Shown here piece after piece: positions 53,165 to 63,327 of a stretch of 64,000 nt of DNA. The DNA is taken from the NCBI GenBank assembly GCA_911728455.2, contig OU452239.1, forward strand, positions 6,824,884 through 6,888,883. Reading direction: 5' to 3'. Origin of the DNA: Marthasterias glacialis (Eukaryota; Echinodermata; Asteroidea; Forcipulatida; Asteriidae). Position 1 is the stretch's first letter, and each line of letters opens with the position of its first letter. The translations under genes were made by a program, and so were the position numbers. The notes beneath the pieces were generated by a model, which saw nothing but the letters and a program-made list of their open reading frames with translations, had not been told where the DNA came from and searched no databases.

Positions 53165-53320
53165 CACAGGTCAAAACTCCTCAAACCACCTCCAGAGCAG
53201 GGGTTGGTTTTTGAGACGGATCGAGCGCTCTACATGTACACGGGTCAATGCTGGATTGAAATGTTGTAGTTTGAAAAGGTCAGGCAAACTTATAGGGGTC
53301 TGACCTGTGTCCACTACCTA
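53165..53320. repeat. Interspersed repeat, second copy
   Basis: A diverged copy of the repeat at 36295-36545 (shared ACACGGGTCAA, ATGTTGTAG, TGAAAAGGTC). It lies about 90 bp left of the CCCTTTCACACGA element. Confidence 0.5.
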
Positions 53321-53412
53321 AGATTGAAGAGAGTCTTATCAAAGTTATTTTCTGATTTTGAAAAAAAACCAAATTGTTTTAGGGTCATTAACAGTACGTG
53401 GGGCCTGCATGT

Positions 53413-54325
53413 AAAGCCCCTTTCACACGAGAGCAATTTAGCAAGGGTCCCTTGCTTAATTTTAGCAAGGTTGCGAAAATTTACAAAATGCACCTCGTGT
53501 GAAAGGACAATAACTTTTACATTGTCCAAGGTCCCTTGCGAAATCTTCTCAAACATTGCTAAATTTTGTCGCAGGTCCGGACCTACGACAAAATCTTCCG
53601 CAAGCGGAAGATTTCACCAAGGACGTGCGCGAAATCATCGTGTGAAGGGAAACTCTGTTTATTGAACGACGTCCTGTGCGAAATGTCACATACCACGCAT
53701 GCGTGGCGACCTTTTGTGTGACCTTTCGCATAACGACGAAAGATCATGACTGTATCTATGCACGCCGGCGTCCCGTGTGCGTGTGCTGCCTTGTTATTGC
53801 AAACGATCGTGTCAACATGGCCGACCCAAGTATTCTTACGCTGATGTTTCTGCTGCAATTTCTGGACTCTGTGCGCCATAGAAACAGGGTGAAACAACTT
53901 AAACATAACCACAAACATCGATGTCAGCCATTTGTCTGATTTTGTTTCTTTTTTCGGTATAGGATTCAGGAAGTACTTCGTTCTCAGGCTCAGCTGGCTG
54001 CAATGATTGATTCAGAATTACACACGTACATCCATACACATAGGCCTGCATGACAACGCGCCAAAAAAGCTATACATGCATAGAAACCCGCGCACGCGCA
54101 GTTCAATTACTTAAGATTTCACTGGTACTAGTATCTATTTCACCGATATGCCGTTCGCACGTGAGTTACCAGTGATGTGTGCACAATGGTCGTTAGTTTT
54201 TTATACTTCAGTCGTGTGAAAGCTTGCGAAATCGGTCAAGCACGATGACAGCAATAAACAATCAGCGCTCGTAAAATGTGTAGCAAGGGACCTTGGTTAT
54301 TTTTTTTGTCGTGTGAAAAGGGCTT
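53413..54325. mobile_element. Compound CCCTTTCACACGA element
   Basis: The left end AAAGCCCCTTTCACACGA and the right end TCGTGTGAAAAGGGCTT are inverted repeats 913 bp apart. A third such end (TCGTGTGAAGGGA) at 53638-53650 marks a smaller element of about 235 bp at the left. CAAGGTCCCTTGC-type palindromes occur inside. A frame with MADPSILTLMFLLQFLDSVR starts at 53817 on the plus strand and may be a relic of a transposon gene, but it is short. The family is not identified. Confidence 0.55.
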
Positions 54326-57300
54326 AAGCCTACATAAAGTTTACAGTATGTACTAAGTCTTTGCAGCTGATAGAAGTCTAACTCGGCCACAAATGTTGTC
54401 ATGTTTGTATGAGTCTGTGTCATTCTATGTGTTTTCTTGTTGCATCGTTATATACATGTATTTAGCTATTTAATGTAATTGTTATCTAAGTAATTTATTG
54501 TAATTTAATGGGGGTCTCCACACGACAAGCTTGCTTTTTGGAGACCTCCACCACTTTTTCAACCCCCGTTTAATTTTCTTGATTTTTGACCGAATGTTGT
54601 TTCTTCTTGAGAAAGTGGAAACTAAACGAATGAACGAACGAACCAATGAAATGCAGAACCCCTCTACGTCCAGTGTAGCTGAGCTTACAGTCATGCAATT
54701 ATTTCAGATGACATATCAAAAATCATTTATCAGAATCAACAGGAAGAAGCCACTTCCACATAGAAACTCCCACTGGTTTGATCCCTTCGTGTCAAGAAAC
54801 CACCTGCCCTATTATAGTCTACAACAAACCACCGGGGAGTTTGAGCAGTTAACTACAAACATTCCTGCTGCATGAATCATCCTGTACTTCAAGCACACGA
54901 AAAGTCATTTAGTCCAATGAGTCACAACAATCACACAGTTTAGTGGAAGTTAGAAATGTTTGGATGTTATGACTTGTGCGGTTTTGGCCGTTCTCCCCAC
55001 GGGATTCGAGAAGTAAACTAAACAAGATTTCAAATTCAATTGATGATAAAAGTCAACCTTTCTGGTTTCCATCACTAAAGGGAAAGAACTCTCAAACTCA
55101 AAAAATGAACTCACAAATATATATCACACATTCAGGTCAGTGGGATAGCCAGGATTTTTTCAATTGGGGTGGAGGCATTGCTTTTCAGTGTGGGGGAGGG
55201 CAGGGACCATGTTTTTTTAGTGGATTTTTATCTGGACTTTTTTCAAGGCGGGGCACTGGGAATTTGTGTGGGGGGGGGGCACGTGCCTCTCCCCCCCTCT
55301 CCAGCAGGTCGTAGGTCCAATGCCAAAACTCATCTCCAGCCACAAAAATGCCTATTAGTCGTAAAATCTATTAACCGTATCTGGAAAATATTACTCTTAC
55401 TTACCAGAGAAAGTACGTACTGTATTGCGACGGGTAGAAGAGGTTACCATTGCACACAAAAAAATAGTTTTGACTCATATATCGACCTTAAACAAATAGC
55501 GCCCTCATTTGTAATTTTTTCTTCGATTGTCAGTAAAATAGCACCCTTTTGTTTTTATTTGTTTATTTCTTATCAGTTTTCAGAAATCTGAACGTTTCAA
55601 TTTGGTGCGGGGGGGGGGGGGGGGGTTTAAAACTTAAAAATCTGAACAATTCCAATTAAATCGAAACGGTTGGAAGGTATGCAAAAGGTGTGTTGAGCGT
55701 GTGTGGGCTACATGTGCTTCATGAAGACAGGCAAACAAACAAACACATGCATACTTGCAGTGCGTTGCGTTTGTAAACACATTAGCCCAATGTACAAAGT
55801 ATGGTTGTAACAAAACAATTACTGTACACTCTGCTTCTAGACAACGCCGCTACCGTCTTGACTGTTGAACAAACAAGTTTCTCAAGTCCCAAGGTCTAGC
55901 CTCAGGAGAATCTAAGGATCAGCCATGTCTGGACTTATCAATTATCTACTTCCTGTTGCCCTCGGTTACCGTCTCCTGAAGTGTCCTCCACACAGCTCAC
56001 ATGGAGGGCGCTCTTCTCTTTTGATTCACTTCAGGGAGTAACTGGCAAAATTGTTTGTAGTGAGGAAACCAAAACCTCTTGGCATTTGGCTTTAGCAAAT
56101 ATTTATCTGCACTGATGTTGCTTACCAGCACTCAGAGGGAATTTATCAGAAATGATACTGTGAGTGTCAACAGAGGGCGACATTCATGTGTGCCTTTGTC
56201 AATGTCATGAGTTCCCTTCAATACATACAACGTATGTAATTTCCATCATTACTGCCAATGCATTAAATCAAACAGAAATTAAATGATTTACAATCTAGAT
56301 ATAAATTCACTACGAATATCAAGAATTCACATTTAAAGGCCTTTAGTCGACTAAAATGCTCACTGCACAATAACATACATGTAAGGTATCTGACTCCTAA
56401 AATGGTGCAAGCAAGAATTTATCATGTGATAACGTCAGGTGAAAGGGGTCAATTAGCGCAAGTTTGAGACATAAAAATGTTCTTAATGCTCAGACTCTCA
56501 TGTGGGTCATTCCATGAATTTGGGTACATCAAGTGTGACATTTTTCTCACAACGACAATATTTAAACCCAAAGAAATACATTTTCTACCTTTCTCAGTTT
56601 TACCGTATGAATTAAGTTCATGTGACACAGGCACTGATTCCGTGTAACATATCACTTAATTTCAATTTCAATTGCAAAAAGTCAGAATTTCATTTGTTTA
56701 AAATTGCTGTCTGTAAAAAACACAAAAGGTGGTTTATAATGTTAGAGAACATTCTTAAGAATATGACAAAAGTTAGGTAGTGATTTCTTGACTTGGTGTC
56801 CTGTGACAGTGTGACAGTTCATCCGTACCATGCATGAAGAAAATAGCTTTTGGTTTTTAAAATTCACGTTTTGAATTCGGCATTAGTGCTTCTCTAACCC
56901 ATAGAGTCTGTTACCAGTTATTGTGAATGTGAAGAACATAACAACATTTCAAACCTTGTGTGAACCCAACTTCTTGGAATGACTCATGCACAAGTACATG
57001 TATGTACATGATGCAGTCTACATACATAACTTAGGCCAGACACTCTTCACACAAGCCACACATCACCATTTTGGAATAAGAAAAAAGTACACACTTCACA
57101 ACATGTACTTGCGCCAAAAAAACACCAAAGGGGGACCACAGACACATTCAGTCAACACAAAGAACTGGATTAAGTTAACACAAATGTATGGTACATTTTC
57201 CATAACCCCACTGCCCTCCTTGACCTCTGACTGCCTACAGCGGCATGTGTTCCTTCACGGAGAGTCTTCAAACACTACATGGTGAAGTTTACAACATTTT

Positions 57301-57674
57301 ACTGGTAATTGGAACTGATCGATCTAATAAAGGTCATGGTGGTCAAAAACAACCCCAGACAGACCGGTAAAATTTGCTGGATCGTTAGGAAAGGGTGTGT
57401 TAAAGGGTGTGTACGTTCAGGTAATTACTTTACCTAAATTATTATGGGTACCAATCAAATTATATCACCCTGTACCAGCGAGGGATTATTCCATAAAGCA
57501 GCTTGTATGCCTCAAGAAAAGTGAGGCCTAGACCTGAAGTTTTGAAAGTCCCTATAAATTAAACTGGAAATAGTAATTCAAATTGTTTTGTACGTATTCA
57601 GTTAGATTGCCTTTTTGCTATTCAGTTTCAATTTGTGTTTTTTTGTTTAACTAAAATTGATAAATGTACAGTAC

Positions 57675-57948
57675 AATAGACCGATCCATTAAGCCCCGCC
57701 CCTAAACTTACTGACCAATCACAGCAGTGGCAAAATCACCACTGTACACGTGGGCAGCACAATGTGTGTCTCTTCTATGCCACACTGCACGACATGAGCG
57801 TGCACGCTATAATGTCACGCACGCATGTTTACACTTTCCAATAGGATTTTTATCGTGTCTCATTTTTCTCGGACTTTCAGTGGCAGACCCAAGGCTGTGA
57901 TTGGTCAACACGTATGTGGGGGGGGGGGGCTGAATGGATCGGTCTATT
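57675..57948. mobile_element. AATAGACCGATCCATT MITE
   Basis: The left end AATAGACCGATCCATT and the right end AATGGATCGGTCTATT are inverted repeats 274 bp apart. The interior is GC-richer, with several CACGT/GCACGC words. A solo right end lies at 37535-37552. Confidence 0.8.
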
Positions 57949-58044
57949 GATGCAGATTTTACAATATGGTCTTTCCACTTGGCAAGATATGAAGTTATTA
58001 AATTTAAATAACATTTAAGCATTTGAGCATATAAAATGACATTA

Positions 58045-58395
58045 CAGGCCTGATGCTTCAAAGAGGCAACTGCCTCCGTTGCCCCTGGTCATAGACTTGG
58101 TGCCCCTTAAAAATGTTCCAATAGAAGTTCACAATTTCCTCATAGAGGTGCCCTTTTTCAAGAAGGAAATGCCTTGGTGCCCTTGCCCTTTCATTATATC
58201 CAGGAGTGTACATTGTAAGCCTGAGGCTTCACAGGGGCAACAGGGGGCAATTGCCTCCAAGCCCCTTGTCATTGCCTTGGACCTTGGTGCCTCTTGTAAG
58301 TAATGTTCTTAAGAGTAGAAATTTAAATTTCCTTCAAACTCACAGGTCATTTACTATAAAGGAAAAAACGACTTGCCCTTACAAGAACAAAGTGA
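58045..58395. mobile_element. Two CAGGCCTG MITE copies in tandem
   Basis: The first copy (58045 to about 58206) starts CAGGCCTGATGCTTCA. The second starts at about 58217 with AAGCCTGAGGCTTCAC and runs to about 58395. Both carry GTTGCC/GCCCC...GTCAT and the GGTGCCC words. The first has ATTTCCTCATAGAGGTGCCC intact, the second is more diverged. Confidence 0.6.
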
Positions 58396-58399
58396 CAGA

Positions 58400-58700
58400 C
58401 TGTGTATGATTACATGTACATGTAGCCTATGGCTGATAGTTTTTATTCCTAGCAGGTCTAGGCTCTTGTTCATTCTTTTACTGCTCCATTTTTGTTTTTA
58501 TTATCTTTTACAGTACTTACTGTATATTTTCCTTTTGGACAAGATACGGGGTGATCCCATTTTGTGTGTTTCTTACCATAGGCCTATTATTAAGTGTAGT
58601 AGTTACTGTTTATGTCTTATATTTACTTTTTGTAAAGCGCCTGGGAGCTTTTTAACAAAAGGATTTGGCGCTATTTTGTATTGAATTATTATTTTTATTG
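58400..58700 (+). repeat. LINE/SINE 3' tail
   Basis: TTTGTAAAGCGCCTGGGAGC and TTTGGCGCTATTTTGTATTG form the short GCGCC/GGCGC hairpin plus AT-rich tail common at the 3' ends of L2/CR1-like elements and SINEs that use their machinery. No coding part is left. Confidence 0.5.
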
Positions 58701-58889
58701 TATAGTTACACCGCACTAACAGGGCTGGATTTAGTTTCACACACATTGGAATGAAAGTAATCAATTCCACGGATTGACCTTTTCATCTATGCATGGTTGT
58801 TGTGTGAATCCACGATGCAGCCAATTGGAGTTTATGGTCTGAACGTCTGTACATTTACAGTATCTGTATCATATAGTCGGCAAAGCATC

Positions 58890-59260
58890 CTTACGGAAAC
58901 ATCACACCAACTTGTGGGTGCCAGCTGCAGCTACTAACCTTGCCAGAAACACCGGGGCAGGCCTCAAAATAACCCACGGCACCACGGCAATTTGCTGTGG
59001 TGCCCTCTGGTATTGCCGTGGTGCCCTTAAACCTGCAATACAAATTCAAATTTTCCTCATATGGTGCCCTTTACTTTGGGGAATTTGCCGTGCCGTTTTG
59101 AAAACGAAATTCGAGGCCTGCCGGGGTGAACCCCTTCTCTTAGCAATACGTTTTTCTGGGTTCTTTTTATGTGTGTTGATAGATATTGACACAGCACATG
59201 GTGGTCTGATCATTGACATGGTCTGATTAACGAGGAATTCATTAATGTGAAAGTTTCTGA
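58890..59260 (-). mobile_element. SINE body interrupted by a MITE
   Basis: Minus-strand SINE pieces at 58890-58957 and 59121-59200 (AGAAGGGGTTCACCCCGG and TGTTTCTGGCAAGG as complements) are separated by the CAGGCCTC element. The SINE head is missing. Confidence 0.65.
58958..59120. mobile_element. CAGGCCTC MITE inserted into a SINE, CCGGGG target duplication
   Basis: It begins CAGGCCTCAAAATAACC, ends TTCGAGGCCTG, and is flanked by CCGGGG at 58952-58957 and 59121-59126. Removing it joins a minus-strand SINE across CACCGGGG/TGAACCCC, the sequence found in intact copies. It is a subfamily of the CAGGCCTG MITEs with GGCACCACGGCAATTTGC. Confidence 0.82.
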
Positions 59261-59456
59261 CTCACCAACAGAAGCTTACAATGTAAAGATGAAGCAAAAG
59301 ATTGGTAATTAAAAAAAAAAAACCCAAATAATTGATTAATTTTAATTTTGAAAATCTTAATCCAATCTTCATCAAATCTTTCTGTAGGGGTCTAATGTCT
59401 ATTACACGTGTACTGTACTTATCGTCAACAAAATATATAAAAAAATCAGAGTAAAG

Positions 59457-59912
59457 CTGTGTTCGCATTGGGCTTTTTGGTGGTAAACTAATTGCGCAAA
59501 AGGGTGACATGACCATTTTAGTCCAGTGCTAAAAAGCCCAGGAAAATTTCACCCGAGTAACTTAACCGAGTCCAATGGGTAGTTTAACCGGCCACCATCT
59601 GCCCAGGGAAACTAACCTGGTCAAACTAATGGAACCAAGTCCGGTGTAGACGCATTGTCCTTGTAAAACAATACATCCGGTTCGCACGCGCAAAGCGTAG
59701 TTTATAGTCGTCAGCACAATGGTCGCAGGATGGTAAAATCGACGCTTGATGCAGTTTACATAATCGAAGCTGACGCCTCAGTTGGTTTTGTTTCACCATC
59801 GTCTCGGTTAGTTTACCCAAGTCAAATAATCTAAGTGCTGACACTGGTAAAATTTACCCATGGGAAGTTACCTATGGTCTCAATTAAATATTAATCCAAT
59901 GCGAACGCGAAG
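59457..59912. mobile_element. TGTTCGCATTGG element
   Basis: The ends TGTTCGCATTGG and CCAATGCGAACG are inverted repeats about 450 bp apart. The inner words AGTTTACCC and CCAATGGGTAGTTTAACC recur on both sides. A shorter relative with TTTCGCATTGGACTTAAA lies at about 38205-38320. Confidence 0.65.
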
Positions 59913-60685
59913 TTAGTGTTACTTGTTTTGATTACTACAATCAAAATAAGCCCCATACAGTAACAGTCATAAAATCCAAGACATCCATTATCAGACTAAA
60001 TTTATGAAATATTCATAAGTTGACCTTTCACATTATTATAAAGCAAGGGTCTTTTAATCTTTTTGCTACTTCATATTGTTGAGAAAACATTTTCTAATTT
60101 CCCATCTGGCCAATTAATTTCTTGTCCGACATGCACTACGCATTACAATGTACACGTGTGTAGCTCTGAATATTCCAACCATCTTAACCGAAGAACACTG
60201 GGCATCCTAGAAAGATGTTTTTTGTTTTCACATCTGGCCAATTACATGCATGGCATTTTGAAAACATAACGCTAACCACAGGTCTGAGATCTCAATGTCT
60301 GATGGGCAAAGATGACCCCTTTGAAACAAAATATCAAGTCTATCTAAATGGGGATATTTTGAAGGGGAACCATGGCCAAGACCAGGTGCACCAGAGGCAA
60401 ATATGGCAATAGAGGCAATGATTGTGTCCTCTTTTTATATTAATTCCAGGCTGTTTTTTTAGCCGATATAATGTCATTCTTATCATTAACCCTTACAGTC
60501 TAACTCGGCAGTTAGGCCAGCATGTGGCCTCGATTCCTCCCATAACCTCTTCTCCTGTGTCACTCCACACCAAACTGTTTGAATCAGATTGGTAGGCCTA
60601 TGCCTGACCCTGTGATTAAAGCGATTGTTATTTGGGCCTACCAGTCTCAGTCCTTCTGAATTCTTCACCTTGGCTATTAGATACA

Positions 60686-60860
60686 ATAGACCTTATGCAC
60701 ATGACGTCATTTGAGTAGGGCGCCCTCGTCTAGAGGTCAAAATGAGGTTGTTCATTGGCCAATCCTGTGCGCCGCGCGTACAAATCTCTTCGTTTCCATT
60801 GTTACATCATCGATTTACCTCTAAGATGGCGGCGTGATGACGTCAATGCATAAGGTCTAT
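60686..60860. mobile_element. ATAGACCTTATGCA MITE
   Basis: The left end ATAGACCTTATGCACATG runs into GACGTCA. The right end TGACGTCAATGCATAAGGTC ends in TAT. About 175 bp, with perfect outer inverted repeats around two GACGTC sites. Confidence 0.82.
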
Positions 60861-61369
60861 AGAAAGATTTGGGACTGTAAGGGTTAAACAATACATGGCT
60901 TAACATACTGTACTCATATGAACTGAGCCCCCAAACCTGTCCCCCTACCAAATCCTTCGGAATTCCAAAAAGGTGACTTCATACTTTCCCAGTGTAATAA
61001 CCTATGGGAGTGATGACTGATCAGCACTATTGAAAAAGAAAAAAAAGGGCCTAGAACAATCAATCAATCAATCATTCAATCAATCTTATTGATTAGTCTC
61101 AGCAGGTGGGCAGGTGCAAATCACACATCATTATCTGATGATATATTGATCCAGCTTTGTAGGCCTCCATTCCAAAAGGACAAGGCCAAACACAGGATTT
61201 ACTGAGTTTATATTAATCAAGGCTATAGTATAGACTAAGTTTGGGTTTTTAAAGGCTGATGTGATGTTTTTAATGTACATGTACCTGGCTGACTGCTAGC
61301 CCCAAATCCAACAGAAACTACAAGTATGACAAATACTCTAGTGAGATCCTTGGTTTCTATTTGTTCTAA

Positions 61370-61578
61370 TTAAAGGGGCTGTGTCGTCATGATTATACGG
61401 TAAATGGGATAACTCAGTTACTACGCGCGTTCGCGCTGCCGGTCACATCACAGTTTGACAAAGACAGCACCCTTTGTGATTTTACCACAAGCGCATGCGT
61501 GCGCAGTATCTGGGTGAGAGTTCATCTTTCCAAGCACAGCCACAGCCTGCTATAATCATGACGACACAGTCCCTTTAA
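61370..61578. mobile_element. GGGGCTGTGTC MITE, copy 4, TTAA-flanked
   Basis: Both ends are intact (AAAGGGGCTGTGTCGTCATG and GACGACACAGTCCCTTT) and flanked by TTAA. At 209 bp it is a good family reference together with copy 3. Confidence 0.8.
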
Positions 61579-61689
61579 CCAGATTACATGTGCTGAATGA
61601 TTTTCCTCCATCACAAAGAGTGTCCTTATCCAAACAGAAAACAAATCAAAATGTACTTTCATAGGTTAATGGAGAGTAAAGGGAGCCCG

Positions 61690-61855
61690 CCAGACATTAG
61701 GGCTGGATAGCTCAGTTGGTAGAGCGTCGGTACGTTTAGCCGGTGGTCGCAAGTTCAAATCCCGCTCCAGTTTTTTGTTGATCACCCAAAAATTAATTTC
61801 AAAATTTACCCAGTCAGTTTCCCTTGTGGCTTATTGCTTGATAAATTACAAATGT
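61690..61855 (+). mobile_element. Third tRNA-like SINE family, plus-strand copy
   Basis: Head GGGCTGGATAGCTCAGTTGG, TAGAGCGTCGGTACG, GTTCAAATCCCGCTCCAG, then a body with CACCCAAAAATTAATT and CCCAGTCAGTTTCCCTTGTG plus GCTTATTGCTTGAT. The arm structure is close to a tRNA, but there is no terminator and the same body recurs elsewhere. Confidence 0.72.
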
Positions 61856-62569
61856 GTGATGATAACAAATATGTTTCATTATATTTTGTGTTCCAGTATT
61901 CTACAACAAAAATAGTAATTGTGTTGGGATGGGCATCTGATACAGCATACAACCCTCCATGAAAAACAATTAGATGTTGGTAAATTTGCGTGCTTAGAAA
62001 GTCATGTGAAAGCTTCTTAAATAATGGCAACCTTACGAAGAGACAGACAACCGGCGCCCATTACCGAGGGCCTTTGTTAACTGGTGTTCGTGTGAAAAGG
62101 CCTTATCATGCTGTAGAACTTTTTCAAACACCTGATGTACTGTGGTCATACAATGAAACCAAAACTTAAAAATAGAATGGACTGTAAACAAATGGCAGAG
62201 CAGGGATCTCAACACTACTGAGTAACAAACACAACGTTTACAAATAAAAATTCCGATCTTAATCTCCTTTAATCCCTAATCCTACCTCTACTCCAAACCC
62301 TCCAAGGGTATGCCTTAAAGGATACAAGAAGGGAATTCTTAAGACCCTAGATACAGAAATGTCTCCGCAAGTATTCGCTAAATCACTTCACAAGTCAAGA
62401 ATACAATGGGAACAACTCTAGAGCATAAAAGGGGGGTAGCCTTTCTTAAGAAAGAGTCTACACATGCAAATTGCCTCTCTGTCATAAAGGAGACAGTCTG
62501 AAGGGGCCTGGACTGCTTCCCCAAAAAGCAAGTCTAATTTGCTAATATTTTGAAACTCTGGATGTATTT

Positions 62570-62835
62570 TCGGGTGAACAAAGAAAAACAGACTAGAACA
62601 GGATTTGAACCGCCGGATTAACGCGCCGATGCTCTACCAACTGAGTTATGTAACCCTTTGATTGGGGTCCCCCTATTTTGTCAATGTCTTTGCTTGGGGG
62701 TGCCAGTCAGTGGCTTCTGACCGGAGGTCGCAGGTTCAAATCCCGTTCTTGACATTTTTTGTTTGTTCATCCCCTAAAAATTGAATTAAACTTACCCTAG
62801 TCAGTTTCTCTTTACTTGTTGGTTTATCACTTGAT
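62570..62835. mobile_element. Inverted pair of third-family SINEs
   Basis: A minus-strand head (CAGGATTTGAACCGCCGG, GCTCTACCAACTGAGTTATG) at 62600-62655 is followed by a plus-strand 3' half (GGTCGCAGGTTCAAATCCCG, then body words CAGTCAGTTTCTCTT) at 62725-62830. The two are separated by CCCTATTTTGTCAATGTCTT, also seen at 26397-26417. Confidence 0.6.
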
Positions 62836-62876
62836 ACTTCGAAACTCTGTCCAAAGGTTTTTTTGCAATACAGCGC

Positions 62877-63036
62877 CAATGGGAGACTTGTGGACGGTCC
62901 TTTTTCACAGTTCTCACCATGTAGTACACGTGCTCAGAACTACGCTAGCAATACTGAGCATGAGCACGCACGCTCAGAACTGTAAAAAATGACCGTTGCG
63001 TCTGCTGCCGCCAGTGTCTTATAAGCGTCTCCCATT
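62877..63036. mobile_element. AATGGGAGAC MITE, relative of 34267-34595
   Basis: The ends AATGGGAGAC and GTCTCCCATT are inverted repeats, with CTGCTGCCGCCAGTGTC near the right end as in the longer relative. The interior is itself palindromic around ACTGAGCATG. About 160 bp. Confidence 0.65.
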
Positions 63037-63272
63037 CCCAAGAATTCAAACCTCAGGGAATTCCTGGGTATTTTTTTAACCCCATTCCCACTCCCCATGT
63101 TCACTCAGAAAGATAACCCTGGGTATAATGTAAATCTCGCTTTAAACCCAACTGACAAGAAGGGTAGACAGTTCCAAGGAAATAGCAAATCAAGTGTGAA
63201 AAAGTCAACCAACTTTTCCATCGAATTTCTTGGGAAATTTCTCTAATGTGGAAGGTGCTTTTTAAGACTTAC

Positions 63273-63327
63273 CTCTGCTTTGATTCCTCCTTCTATCTTG
63301 TCGAGGAGTTTGAGTTCTCTAGGATCC
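63273..63327 (-). CDS. PHLDB1: Candidate upstream 5' exon of PHLDB1
   Basis: The minus strand has a near-perfect donor here (GCAGAG|GTAAGTC). Read in phase 0 the exon gives about 18 codons (DPRELK...GGIKAE), and this phase fits the exon at 25002. A TAG in the same frame sits directly before it, at the possible acceptor GATTGTAG. So it is either a coding exon starting there or a 5' UTR exon whose reading frame is first opened by the ATG at 24999. The acceptor has a poor pyrimidine tract. I do not recognise the peptide. It lies outside the known repeats of the window. Confidence 0.35.

Larger units (their letters stand above)
25003..63272 (-). other. PHLDB1: Candidate 38-kb first intron(s) of PHLDB1
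   Basis: Between the N-terminal exon at 25002 and the candidate exon at 63273 I find no other gene. The span is mostly repeats (listed separately). Stretches where I recognise nothing are about 25.0-26.27, 29.3-33.12 (except scattered short ORFs), 33.62-34.26, 36.55-36.91, 44.6-45.3, 45.9-46.5, 48.2-48.95, 50.0-51.27, 51.6-52.17, 52.35-53.16, 54.35-57.6, 60.0-60.68 and 63.04-63.27 kb. It counts as intron only if the 63273 exon belongs to this gene. Confidence 0.4.

Noticed and set aside
61695-61775. Possible functional tRNA gene
   Set aside because: Arms look reasonable, but position 33 is not T, there is no poly-T stop at the proper place, and the same head plus body occurs at 26275 and 62570.
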